From assembly GCF_000421165.1 (NCBI RefSeq), contig NZ_ATWI01000015.1, positions 55,507 through 119,506 of the forward strand: a stretch of 64,000 nucleotides of DNA, written 5' to 3'. Source of the DNA: Marinobacter daepoensis DSM 16072. GTDB lineage: Bacteria; Pseudomonadota; Gammaproteobacteria; Pseudomonadales; Oleiphilaceae. The notes under the pieces are model-generated. The model did not search any database. It saw nothing but the letters and a program-made list of their open reading frames with translations, and had not been told where the DNA came from. The translations under genes and the position numbers were made by a program. Positions 1-8,870 of the stretch are shown here, one piece after another. The stretch's first letter is position 1, and every line of letters begins with the position of its first letter.

Positions 1-618
1 GAAAGCGGTTACACTGCCGTCAAAGGCCACCATCGCCGTTCTGGGCTCCGTGAATTCATCCGGCACCAGCAGAATCGGGCGGTTCACGCTTCGGATCACC
101 GTTTCCAGCTGGCTGCCAATGTGGGTCTCACGGTCGGAGCTGCTTTCTCCGTGCAGCCCCATCACAAACAGTCGGGTGTTCTTTTCCAGCGTCGTCAGCG
201 CTTCCGTCAGGTTGTCATGGCGCTGGCGTTTCTGAATGTCAGCAACACCGGCCGCTTTCACCCGGGCTTCGGCTTCATCCAGCAGATGATGACCATGCTC
301 CAGAGCCAGCTTGGCACGTTTGCGATCCAGCTCTGCCAGTTCATCCAGAAGGTGTTCCCGGCTTCCCAGGCCAATACTGCCTGCCAGATCGGGCTCTGCG
401 GGGTAACGCCCCTCGTCCAGAACGTGCAGCAGCATCAGGGGCGTCCCCGTATGCCTGCTCGCCCAGGCCCCGTAATCGCACACGGCCGGTGCCGCCCGGG
501 AGCCATCAATACACGCCACAACGTTCAGATTCTCTGCCGACATAACTGCCTCGCCTTGCTGGTGATTCTGTTTGTCATTATCGCTGCGAATTTCAGCATT
601 TGCCTTGGTTTGGGTCAT
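1..618 (-). CDS. Universal stress protein, tandem UspA type (partial, runs off the window)
   Basis: The minus-strand reading frame runs off the left edge, so the C-terminus is missing. It contains one full Usp domain (beginning NLNVVACIDGS), a GLHG...GSQ stretch resembling the Usp ATP-binding loop, and LLVPDE. A second domain then starts (MVAFDGS), as in the two-domain Usp class. The start is ambiguous. ATG at 618 lies one base after the SulP stop, suggesting translational coupling. ATG at 543 (MSAENLN) in the same frame would place the domain closer to the N-terminus. Usp proteins are cytoplasmic stress proteins. The placement behind a SulP carrier suggests a role linked to anion or bicarbonate supply, which is inference only. 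Confidence 0.8.
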   Translation of the reverse strand, partial: MTQTKANAEIRSDNDKQNHQQGEAVMSAENLNVVACIDGSRAAPAVCDYGAWASRHTGTPLMLLHVLDEGRYPAEPDLAGSIGLGSREHLLDELAELDRKRAKLALEHGHHLLDEAEARVKAAGVADIQKRQRHDNLTEALTTLEKNTRLFVMGLHGESSSDRETHIGSQLETVIRSVNRPILLVPDEFTEPRTAMVAFDGSVTAF

Positions 619-619
619 A

Positions 620-2107
620 TCAATGCCCCATCAACGGGTCAACCACCTCGGGCTTATCGTGCACGCCAAACCGGTCAACGATGGTCGCGCTGGCCTCATT
701 CAGGCCGATAACCTCAACATCGGCCCCTTCACGACGGAACTTGATCACCGCCTTGTCCAGGGCACCTACGGCGGTGATATCCCAGAAATGCGCCCGGCTG
801 AGATCAATCACCACATTATCCACCGCTTCCTTGAAATCAAAGGATTCCAGAAACTTTTCCGAGGAGCTGAAGAACACCTGGCCCACCACGGTATAGCGGC
901 GAGTACCCGTGGCCTCATCCAGTTCCGGGGTCACCAGCATGTAATGCCCTATCTTATTCGCGAAGAACAGCGCCGCCAGCAACACACCCGCCAGAACACC
1001 AAAAGCCAGGTTATGGGTGGCGACCACCACCATCACCGTCACCAGCATCACGATGTTGGTAGACAAGGGGTGCTTCCGGAGATTACGAACAGAATCCCAG
1101 CTGAAGGTACCAATGGATACCATAATCATGACCGCCACCAGGGCCGCCATGGGGATCTGCACCAGCCACTGGTCGAGCACCAGCACCAGAATCAGCAAAC
1201 AGACCCCTGCCGTCAGGGTGGATAACCGGGTGCGGCCACCGGATTTTACGTTGATGATCGACTGGCCAATCATCGCACATCCGGCCATCCCGCCCAGGAG
1301 GCCCGCACCAATGTTGGCAACGCCCTGCCCTTTACACTCACGGTTACGGTCACTGGTGGTGTCGGTCAGATCGTCTACGATGGTGGCGGTCATCAGCGAT
1401 TCCAGCAGCCCCACCACCGCCAGACCAATTGAGTACGGCAGAATGATCATCAGGGTTTCCAGTGTCAGGGGCACTTCCGGCCACAGGAATACTGGCAGGG
1501 TATCCGGCAACTCTCCCATATCCCCCACCGTCCGGATATCCAGGCCCAGAATCATGGACACAATGGTCAGCCCGACAATGCACACCAGCGGCGATGGGAC
1601 CAGTTTCCCCACCGTTGGAATCAGGGGAAACAGATAAATGATCGCGAGGCCCGCCGCTGTCATGGCGTAAACGTGCCAGGTAACGTTGGTCAGTTCCGGC
1701 AACTGAGCCATGAAAATCAGAATCGCCAGCGCGTTCACAAAACCGGTCACAACGGAACGGGACACAAACCGCATCAGCCCACCCAGCTTCAGATAGCCGG
1801 CGGCAATCTGGATCACCCCTGTCAACAGCGTAGCGGCCAGCAGGTACTGCAGCCCATGTTCTTTCACCAGTGTGACCATCAACAGGGCCATGGCACCTGT
1901 GGCGGCGGAAATCATCCCGGGCCGGCCGCCCACGAAGGCGATGATCACCGCGATACAGAAAGACGCATAAAGGCCAACCTTGGGGTCCACTCCGGCAATA
2001 ATCGAGAAAGCGATGGCTTCGGGAATCAGGGCGAGCGCCACCACAATGCCGGCGAGCAGATCGCCACGAATGTTAGAAAACCATTGTTGCTTGAGTGCAT
2101 TTACCAT
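620..2107 (-). CDS. SulP family anion permease with STAS domain
   Basis: This 495-residue inner-membrane protein has about 10-12 hydrophobic helices followed by a cytoplasmic STAS domain at about residues 395-485 ([21 protein letters not shown] is the anti-sigma-antagonist-like core). The N-terminal [20 protein letters not shown] stretch is the SulP signature. SulP carriers move sulfate, bicarbonate or other anions, usually with Na+ or H+; the substrate cannot be read here. In cyanobacteria and marine bacteria, relatives such as BicA take up bicarbonate. The stop is followed one base later by an in-frame Usp start, so the two are probably co-translated. Confidence 0.9.
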   Translation of the reverse strand: MVNALKQQWFSNIRGDLLAGIVVALALIPEAIAFSIIAGVDPKVGLYASFCIAVIIAFVGGRPGMISAATGAMALLMVTLVKEHGLQYLLAATLLTGVIQIAAGYLKLGGLMRFVSRSVVTGFVNALAILIFMAQLPELTNVTWHVYAMTAAGLAIIYLFPLIPTVGKLVPSPLVCIVGLTIVSMILGLDIRTVGDMGELPDTLPVFLWPEVPLTLETLMIILPYSIGLAVVGLLESLMTATIVDDLTDTTSDRNRECKGQGVANIGAGLLGGMAGCAMIGQSIINVKSGGRTRLSTLTAGVCLLILVLVLDQWLVQIPMAALVAVMIMVSIGTFSWDSVRNLRKHPLSTNIVMLVTVMVVVATHNLAFGVLAGVLLAALFFANKIGHYMLVTPELDEATGTRRYTVVGQVFFSSSEKFLESFDFKEAVDNVVIDLSRAHFWDITAVGALDKAVIKFRREGADVEVIGLNEASATIVDRFGVHDKPEVVDPLMGH

Positions 2108-2406
2108 AGTCGGGGATGTCCAGTGATTTCAGAGCTAATAATTCCGTGGCCTGCCCCGCCAGACGGCGACCGGGCAAACGACCGGGTGTGCGCAGAAGAT
2201 CCTGACCTCAGCCAGTGAAGAATCGATGAAACGCTAGGGTGGAGGGATCGTCACGGGTCTGGCGGGCTGCGCGTTGGTGAAAGTCAGATAACGGTAAAAA
2301 AGGGCGCGAAGCATACCAAAAAACACCCTGAAGCGTAAGCTGGCACAGGACAGTTGACGGGGAATTGCCTAGAATGGCTTACCCTTTTATTTGCCGTGAC
2401 GTGAGT
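2108..2406. promoter_or_regulatory. Divergent intergenic region between sulP and the MgtC/DUF4010 gene
   Basis: About 300 bases separate two divergent genes, so promoters for both should lie here. I see no ORF, no convincing sigma70 pair with correct spacing and no strong hairpin. Confidence 0.4.
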
Positions 2407-3687
2407 ATGGACGACGTAGCAAACCAGTTTATCAGCGCCAACCAGACCACCATCCATCTCGCCGTTGCCCTCCTTCTGGGGGCCATCATCGGCCTGGAAC
2501 GAGGCTGGGATGCCCGTGAACAGAAAGCCGGAGAACGCATTGCCGGTATCCGCACGTTCTCACTGATCGGCCTGCTTGGCGGTATCGCCGCGCTGCTGTC
2601 TGAACAAATTACACCCTGGGCTTTCCCGGTCTTGCTGTTGAGTGTTGTGGCCATGGGGCTGGTGGCCTACAGCGAACGCCTTGAACATATCCGGAATTTC
2701 AGCATCACCGGTATGGTAGGCATGCTCCTGACCTTCTGTTTCGGGGCCGTCGCAGTGGCGGTGGACCCGGTAATAGCAACCGCAGCCGCGGTGGTGACCG
2801 CCATCATTCTGGACAACAAAGAAGAAATCCACGGCTGGGTGCACAAACTTCAGGCCAGCGAACTGGATGCCGCCCTCAAGTTACTTCTGATTTCCGTGGT
2901 GATGCTGCCGCTGCTCCCCAATGAACCCATGGGCCCGGGCGGCGTGCTGAATCCCCGGGAGATCTGGTGGATGGTGGTCATGATTGCCTCCATCTCGTTT
3001 GTTGGCTACTTTGCCATACGCGTGGCCGGTGCCCGCAAGGGCATTCTGTTTACCAGCCTGTTTGCCGGCCTGAGTTCCTCCACCGCTCTGAGCCTGCACT
3101 TCGCCCGCCAATCGGCCAAAAACCCGGGCTTCAGCCCCCAGTTCGCGGCGGGGATTCTGATAGCCTGCGGCACCATGTTTCCGAGAATTCTGGTCTACTG
3201 TCTGGTCATCAACAAAGACCTGCTACCCAGCCTCGTCTGGCCGGTGGCCATGATGACAATGTTGCTCTACGTGCCAGCACTGGTCATCTGGCGTCGCAAT
3301 GCGCGTCAGCTGGAGATCAGCCAGCCAACCATGAACCAGAACCCCCTTGATCTCTCATCGGCCCTGGTCTTCGGGATTCTGCTGACCGCTATCCTGCTGC
3401 TGGGGGAATTTCTGAAGAACGCATTCGGCGACGTCGGTATCTACGCCCTCGCCGCCACCTCCGGCGTGGCCGATGTGGATGCCATCACCCTGTCCCTGAC
3501 CCGCATGTCGAACGACAGCCTGGGCATGGATACCGCTGTGCTGGGAATCGTCATCGCCGCCGCGGTGAACAATCTGGTCAAATCCGGAATCGCCTGGAGC
3601 ATTGGCAATCGCCAGACCGGCTTACTGGTGGCTGGGCCCATGGTGCTGTCACTGGCCGCCGGACTGGCGGTAGCCTGGTTCCAATAG
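2407..3687 (+). CDS. MgtC/SapB family membrane protein with DUF4010 domain
   Basis: This is a 426-residue integral membrane protein. An N-terminal MgtC/SapB-like domain (LLLGAIIGLERGW, then GIRTFSLIGLLGG) is followed by a DUF4010 domain (the GVADVDAITLSL stretch near the C-terminus). It has about 11-12 hydrophobic segments. Its function is not established. MgtC itself acts in virulence and Mg2+ limitation, but this longer two-domain class is a separate branch. I chose ATG 2407 because the conserved part begins right after it; the frame stays open upstream to 2365, and ribosome-site evidence is weak for every candidate. It converges with the AlkB-like gene, with a 3-base gap. Confidence 0.8.
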   Translation: MDDVANQFISANQTTIHLAVALLLGAIIGLERGWDAREQKAGERIAGIRTFSLIGLLGGIAALLSEQITPWAFPVLLLSVVAMGLVAYSERLEHIRNFSITGMVGMLLTFCFGAVAVAVDPVIATAAAVVTAIILDNKEEIHGWVHKLQASELDAALKLLLISVVMLPLLPNEPMGPGGVLNPREIWWMVVMIASISFVGYFAIRVAGARKGILFTSLFAGLSSSTALSLHFARQSAKNPGFSPQFAAGILIACGTMFPRILVYCLVINKDLLPSLVWPVAMMTMLLYVPALVIWRRNARQLEISQPTMNQNPLDLSSALVFGILLTAILLLGEFLKNAFGDVGIYALAATSGVADVDAITLSLTRMSNDSLGMDTAVLGIVIAAAVNNLVKSGIAWSIGNRQTGLLVAGPMVLSLAAGLAVAWFQ

Positions 3688-3690
3688 GCC

Positions 3691-4341
3691 CTACCCGGCC
3701 CGGCGAAACGTCAGGTTGAACCGCACCGGGCCGGTCACCGGATGTTCACCGGGTTTCAGCGTCAGGACCCCATGGTATCGCAAACGCGAAGGACCTCCCC
3801 AGACCACCACATCACCGTGTTCAAGCAGAATGCGTTCCGTGCGGTCCGTGCGCCGCAACCCGCCAAGCTGAAACACAATTGGCAACCCCAGAGACACCGA
3901 CACAATCGGAGATGAAAAGGTTTTTTCGTTTCTGTCCTGGTGCAATCCCATCCTGGCTCCGGGCTGATAGCGGTTGATCAGGCAGGTGTCCGGAGCGAAT
4001 CCGGGAAATCCGGCGGCCTCAGCCGCGGATCTGGCCAGCGCCACGAAGCTTTCCGGCATGGCTGGCCAGGGCCGGCCGGTCTCCGGGTCCTGAGACTGGT
4101 ACCGGTAACCACCCTCATCCGTCACCCAGCCCACCTGTCCACAGCAAGCCATGGCAACCGACATCGAATGACCACCCGGTGTTTTCATATGGCGAAATGG
4201 CGCACTCCGGGCGACGGCCAGAATAGCCCTGACCAACACCTCGTCCTGCGCGACCGCATACTGCCGCAGTAACGTTACGCCCTCGTCAAAAGCCTCCCTC
4301 GTTTGCTCACCGGCCAGCCCTGCAAACAGATCGGCCGTCAT
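3691..4341 (-). CDS. alkB: AlkB-type alpha-ketoglutarate-dependent dioxygenase
   Basis: This 216-residue protein of the Fe(II)/2-oxoglutarate AlkB family repairs N-alkylated bases (1-methyladenine, 3-methylcytosine) by oxidative demethylation. The sequence shows the iron-binding HQD motif (MGLHQDRNE), the distal His in RLRYHGV and the 2-oxoglutarate Arg residues in RFNLTFRR. The length matches E. coli AlkB (216). ATG 4341 (MTADLFAGLAG) was chosen by homology; the open frame extends to 4554 but that part has no family resemblance. No ada or alkA lies beside it, so it stands alone between two unrelated genes. Confidence 0.92.
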   Translation of the reverse strand: MTADLFAGLAGEQTREAFDEGVTLLRQYAVAQDEVLVRAILAVARSAPFRHMKTPGGHSMSVAMACCGQVGWVTDEGGYRYQSQDPETGRPWPAMPESFVALARSAAEAAGFPGFAPDTCLINRYQPGARMGLHQDRNEKTFSSPIVSVSLGLPIVFQLGGLRRTDRTERILLEHGDVVVWGGPSRLRYHGVLTLKPGEHPVTGPVRFNLTFRRAG

Positions 4342-4431
4342 AAGCCACCCCCTGATCTTGCGTAATCGGAATAATACCCGTGAAGCGTCTACACTTAGGA
4401 TGCCTATCATCCGTTGCTGGAATTGGACGCC

Positions 4432-7233
4432 ATGGAACAAAAACGACAGGCTGCCCGGGTCTCCCTTGCTTTCCTGATTGCTTCCACCATCACTCTGGGC
4501 ATGCTCACCCTCGCGATTGTGCTGGTTGCGCAGAGTTACCGGGGCATGGAACAAGCCAAAGTCACCGCCGCAGCCGCCACCGCCAGGCAGTTTGCGATCA
4601 GCGTCGATGACCGGATCAACGCCATCACCCAGCCTCCATCGACCGCTCTCGCGGTACTACGGCACGACACACTGAATCGACTTCCCAGCCTGGAGCAGCG
4701 GCTGCAACGCCTGCCCGTGATTGCCGATGTTCTCGCCAGTAGCCGCATTGTCAGCGCCGTTTACGCAGGCTACGACAACGGGGACTTCCTCCTGTTCCGG
4801 AAAGTCCACAGCTCCGGGTCCCTCCAGTTTCCGGATGCGCCAGGCAATGCGCGATACCTCCTGCAAAGCCTTGAGCGCAACGGTCAGAAACGTCGTGGCG
4901 TCTGGCGGTTCTACAACGAAGCACTGGACTTGCTTGAACACCGGGTGTTGGAACACTACGACTATGATCCACGCACACGCCCCTGGTACCAGAATGCGCT
5001 GGCAGGCGACGTCCTGCAACTGTCAACACCCTATGTTTTCTTTACCACCCAGGAAACCGGCCTGACGCTGTCGCAAGGAGCGGCAAACACTCCGGGCACC
5101 GTTCTTGGTATCGACGTAACGGTCACAGACCTTGGTGATCAGCTTGCAGAGCTGAAGCAGACGCCAGGCAGTCGGCTGGCCATCATGAGCGAAACCGGCG
5201 AACTGCTGGCCGATGCCAACCGGCACACCGAATCAGACGACCTGCTGACCCTGGCCATGCACATCGGAAACACCCCCGGCATCCATCGTTTCGAGCACCA
5301 GGGCAGAGCATGGTATGGCATGACCGAGCCCCTCGAAACCCTGCCCGGAGAAGCTCTCTCAATTGTCGTCGCCATTCCCTCAGACGAGTTACTGGCCGAT
5401 GTCTGGGCGGCGCTGGCGCGCCAGACCACCATTGCCAGCGCCATCGCACTGTTGCTGTTGATACTTGGATGGTTTCTGGGCCGCCAGGTGGGCAAACCCC
5501 TGGAACGGCTGACCAATCGGGTAAGCAACCTCTCGCAGTTCCGCTTCGATACTCAGGTTCGTTCGGAATCCCACATCCGGGAAGCCTCCGAACTGGGGAT
5601 CGCCCTCGACGACATGGCACGCACCATCCGAAGCTTTCAGAGCATCGCCACCGTGCTGAACCGCGGCCAGGACCTCAACCAGCTCCTTCGGGATATTCTC
5701 GACCAGATCATTGCCATCGTCAGCCAGCAACGAGGTGCCATCTACCTGTTTAACAGCCATCAGCAACAACTGGACCTTGCCGTCGACCGTGGTCTGGAAC
5801 TTCCCACCCGCCTGTCTCACATCCCCTCCAACGCCGATGACAACGACATCATCCGCCAGTTGCGCTCACACATTACCGGCCATCCGGTCTTTGCGATTCT
5901 GCGCAACCGCCGTAAAAAACTCATCGGCGCCCTGATCATCGAGATGGAACATGGCAGCCATACGCATCTGAGCGACGACCTGATCGTCTTTGTCGATGAA
6001 ATTGCCGGTTCTGCTGCAGTGGCCATTGAGACCCGGGAGCTGATCGAGAGCCAGCAGGCCCTGCTCGATGGCATTATTCGACTGGTGGCAGGCGCCATTG
6101 ATGCAAAGTCCCCATACACGGGGGCCCATTGCGAACGGGTTCCCAGGCTCGCGCAGATGCTGACGGAGGTTGCCGAGCACGCCACGGAAGGCCCTTTTGC
6201 GGACTTCAGGATGACTGAAGACGAGCGCTATGAATTCCATCTCGCCGCCTGGCTCCATGATTGCGGCAAGATCACCAGCCCCGAGTATGTCGTTGACAAA
6301 TCGGTCAAGCTGGAAACGATCTACAACCGTATTCATGAGATACGAACCCGGTTCGAGGTGCTTCACCGGGATGCGGATATCCACTATCTCAACACCTGTC
6401 TGGCCGGCGGCGACCCTGAACAGGCCGCCCGGGAAAAAGAAGCCCGCCAGGCCCGGCTGCAGTCCGATTTTGCCTTCCTTGCCAACGCCAACCTGGGCAG
6501 CGAAGCCATGTCGGACAACGACGTCACACGCATTCGCGAGATTGCAGCGCAAACCTGGCAACGCCATTTCAGTGATCGTGTCGGGCTGTCCCGTGACGAA
6601 CAACAGGCTCTGACCGGGATCCCCGAACAGAGCCTGCCCGCCACCGAGCCACTGCTGGCAGACCACCCCTGGCACCTGAGACCCTGGGGCGACCGGGTGC
6701 CCCCGGTTCAGCGGGACGATCCCCGCAACCGCTGGGGCTTCGACATGACACTGCCCAAGCATGCCTGCAACCGGGGCGAACTTCACAACCTGACCATCCA
6801 GTACGGCACTTTGTCGGAAGAAGAACGCTTCCGCATTAATGAACATATTGTCCAGACCATCTGCATGCTTGATGCCCTGCCCCTACCCGACCGACTGGCG
6901 AACGTCCCCCGTCTGGCGGGCACTCACCACGAACGAATGGATGGCCAGGGTTACCCGTACGGCCTCAGGGGTGAAGACATGAGTATTCCGGAACGCATCA
7001 TGGCCATAGCCGACATTTTCGAAGCACTCACCGCCGTCGACAGGCCCTACAAGAAGGGCAAAACTCTGTCTGAAGCCCTCAGCATCATGGACAAGATGGC
7101 ACAACAGGGGCACATCGACCCAGAGGTCTTCCGACTTTTTGTCAGCTCCGGCACCTACCGAAGATACGGCGAACAGCATTTAGATGCGGGCCAGATGGAT
7201 ACCGTGGATGAAAGCCTGTTCATGAAGCGATGA
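4432..7233 (+). CDS. Cache-HAMP-GAF-HD-GYP sensor phosphodiesterase
   Basis: This is a 933-residue membrane sensor. A TM helix at residues 15-37 is followed by a large periplasmic Cache-like domain (to about 320), a second TM helix (about 325-350), HAMP, a cytoplasmic GAF domain (about 425-555) and a C-terminal HD-GYP domain. HD-GYP enzymes hydrolyse cyclic di-GMP. The HD pair is in LHDCGKI near residue 607. The HHERMDGQGYP motif follows near 831-841, and the later AIADIFEAL metal-site helix is present. About 225 residues separate HD from GYP, far more than in a compact HD-GYP domain, so there is an insertion of roughly 150 residues. ATG 4432 is used; a TTG 18 bases upstream is possible. Confidence 0.9.
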   Translation: MEQKRQAARVSLAFLIASTITLGMLTLAIVLVAQSYRGMEQAKVTAAAATARQFAISVDDRINAITQPPSTALAVLRHDTLNRLPSLEQRLQRLPVIADVLASSRIVSAVYAGYDNGDFLLFRKVHSSGSLQFPDAPGNARYLLQSLERNGQKRRGVWRFYNEALDLLEHRVLEHYDYDPRTRPWYQNALAGDVLQLSTPYVFFTTQETGLTLSQGAANTPGTVLGIDVTVTDLGDQLAELKQTPGSRLAIMSETGELLADANRHTESDDLLTLAMHIGNTPGIHRFEHQGRAWYGMTEPLETLPGEALSIVVAIPSDELLADVWAALARQTTIASAIALLLLILGWFLGRQVGKPLERLTNRVSNLSQFRFDTQVRSESHIREASELGIALDDMARTIRSFQSIATVLNRGQDLNQLLRDILDQIIAIVSQQRGAIYLFNSHQQQLDLAVDRGLELPTRLSHIPSNADDNDIIRQLRSHITGHPVFAILRNRRKKLIGALIIEMEHGSHTHLSDDLIVFVDEIAGSAAVAIETRELIESQQALLDGIIRLVAGAIDAKSPYTGAHCERVPRLAQMLTEVAEHATEGPFADFRMTEDERYEFHLAAWLHDCGKITSPEYVVDKSVKLETIYNRIHEIRTRFEVLHRDADIHYLNTCLAGGDPEQAAREKEARQARLQSDFAFLANANLGSEAMSDNDVTRIREIAAQTWQRHFSDRVGLSRDEQQALTGIPEQSLPATEPLLADHPWHLRPWGDRVPPVQRDDPRNRWGFDMTLPKHACNRGELHNLTIQYGTLSEEERFRINEHIVQTICMLDALPLPDRLANVPRLAGTHHERMDGQGYPYGLRGEDMSIPERIMAIADIFEALTAVDRPYKKGKTLSEALSIMDKMAQQGHIDPEVFRLFVSSGTYRRYGEQHLDAGQMDTVDESLFMKR

Positions 7234-7282
7234 CCAAAAACACGTATATTCTCAGGACTGTTTACTCAACCAAGGATAAAGC

Positions 7283-8065
7283 ATGCTGTTCGCAATCATT
7301 TTTGGCGGTCTGATCGGTTATGCCTTCGGTCGTTTTCCCGGCTTTCTGATTGGCGCAGCCATTGGTGCTTTCGTGTTACAGCGCCTGAAAAGCAGGCTGG
7401 TCAGCAAACTTCATGGCCTGCAGAACGGGTTTATTGAGTCCGTTTTTGCCGTCATGGGTGCGCTTTGTAAAGCGGACGGCGTTGTCTCCCGGGACGAAAT
7501 TCAAATGGCTGAAGCCATGTTCACCCGCTTCCGGCTGAACGAAGCTCAGCGCGCCATGGCCAAAGAGGCGTTTAACCGCGGCAAAGCTCCCGGGTTCGAT
7601 CTGGACGCCGAACTTCATCGTTTCATGCAAGCCTCGGGGCGCCAACCGGTCCTGTTGCAGATGTTTCTGCAGGTCCAGGTCTCCGCCGTCGCCGCAGACG
7701 GCCAGGTTCATCCGGCCGAGCATGAAATGCTGGTCCGCATCGCCCGAGGCCTCGGTCTTCCGGAGAGTCAGGTCGACCAGCTAGAAGCCATGCTCCGGGG
7801 CGCACATGCCGGCCAGACCGGTGGAGCGGGGAACTATTCAAGCACTCAGCAGATTGACGACGCGTACAAAGTTCTGGGTGTCTCAGCCTCGGCCTCCGAT
7901 GCTGAGATCAAACGGGCCTACCGCAAGCTGATGAGCGAAAACCATCCTGACAAACTCGCCGGGCGAGGTCTGCCAGAAAGTATGCGGGAAATGGCGGAAG
8001 AACGAACCCGGGAGATCAGCCACGCCTACGACGTCATCAAAGAGGCCCGGAAACGCGCTTCCTGA
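7283..8065 (+). CDS. djlA: DjlA-type co-chaperone (TerB-like plus J domain)
   Basis: This 260-residue membrane-anchored Hsp40 has an N-terminal glycine-rich TM segment (IFGGLIGYAFGRFPGFLIG), a TerB-like helical domain at about 50-165 with ADGVVSRDE and ADGQVHPAE acidic loops, and a C-terminal J domain from about 192 with the HPD motif in ENHPDKLAG. DjlA stimulates DnaK ATPase from the cytoplasmic face of the inner membrane and affects envelope stress signalling in E. coli. Length and domain order are as expected. It follows the HD-GYP gene by 49 bases on the same strand and may be co-transcribed with it. Confidence 0.93.
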   Translation: MLFAIIFGGLIGYAFGRFPGFLIGAAIGAFVLQRLKSRLVSKLHGLQNGFIESVFAVMGALCKADGVVSRDEIQMAEAMFTRFRLNEAQRAMAKEAFNRGKAPGFDLDAELHRFMQASGRQPVLLQMFLQVQVSAVAADGQVHPAEHEMLVRIARGLGLPESQVDQLEAMLRGAHAGQTGGAGNYSSTQQIDDAYKVLGVSASASDAEIKRAYRKLMSENHPDKLAGRGLPESMREMAEERTREISHAYDVIKEARKRAS

Positions 8066-8074
8066 CGGCCGCGT

Positions 8075-8683
8075 TCAGAACCAGCGAGGCACTCGAGAGC
8101 GGTAGTCCTCATAACGATCCCCAAAGCGCCGGGCCAGGGCCTTTTCCTCTTCTCTGGCCTGGCGCACAATCACCAGCACACCCGCCATCAGGCAGACCAG
8201 CGAAAACGCGCTGGGCAACGCCAGAAAAAAGCCCAGCTGCCCCAGCATCACGGAAACGAACATCGGGTGCCTGCATCGCCCGAAAGGCCCTCCGGTCAAG
8301 AGGTTGCCGCTCCCATGGCGTTCATCAATGCCGGAACGCCAGTCTTCATGCATGTAGGCTTGCAGGTAGTTCACCGCCGTAAATGACGCGAGCAAAAGAA
8401 TGACACCGGTAACCAGCACCGGCCAGTGATACAGCGCCGGGAAGACCCCGAGCCACGGGTCCAGATCCAGCCCCAGACGGGCAAGACACACCACCAGAAT
8501 CGCCGAGCGGAACAGGTTGAACGTCTGACGATGCCACCATGTCGCCGCCCCGGGCCGGCCATAGTTAATGTGGGAAAATCCCAGCCGGGCGTATAGCCCC
8601 AGGGTACGCGCGGCAAACTGCAGGCCGATCATCAGGAAAAAAATGCCAAGGAATACCCGGACAGCAGGCTCGATAAAATCCAT
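8075..8683 (-). CDS. Isoprenylcysteine carboxyl methyltransferase-like membrane protein
   Basis: This 202-residue protein has 4-5 hydrophobic segments and the ICMT/PEMT C-terminal pattern GPFGRCRHPMF, followed near the end by an acidic stretch (REEEKALARRFGDRYEDY) ending RVPRWF. In this superfamily the RHP and E...Y elements form the S-adenosylmethionine site. Bacterial members methylate phospholipids, small molecules or unknown acceptors; prenylcysteine is not the substrate in bacteria. The specific substrate here is unknown. It converges with djlA. Confidence 0.8.
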   Translation of the reverse strand: MDFIEPAVRVFLGIFFLMIGLQFAARTLGLYARLGFSHINYGRPGAATWWHRQTFNLFRSAILVVCLARLGLDLDPWLGVFPALYHWPVLVTGVILLLASFTAVNYLQAYMHEDWRSGIDERHGSGNLLTGGPFGRCRHPMFVSVMLGQLGFFLALPSAFSLVCLMAGVLVIVRQAREEEKALARRFGDRYEDYRSRVPRWF

Positions 8684-8870
8684 TATTCATTCTGTTTCAG
8701 TGAGTTAGTAGCAAGCTTACTTTGCATGCTGCGGGTTTTGAAGTGATGTTGATCAATCTCTGCGAATCCCCGCTACCTCTCATTTCATGACGCGATACCT
8801 AAAATGACATGCCGTCACGTTTTAAGCTGGGTTATCGTAGGATGCCTGTGCGACATATTCAGGAGTCACC
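8684..8870. promoter_or_regulatory. Divergent promoter region, ICMT-like gene and amidase
   Basis: 187 bases separate divergent genes. The amidase start at 8871 has a clear upstream ribosome site (CAGGAGTCACC). No further element is convincing. Confidence 0.4.

Noticed and set aside
2354..2375. TTGACG ... TAGAAT as a promoter of the MgtC/DUF4010 gene
   Set aside because: Only 10 bases separate the boxes, too short for sigma70.
8735..8760. TTGATCAATC as an FNR/Anr site
   Set aside because: The two half sites do not have the required four-base spacer.
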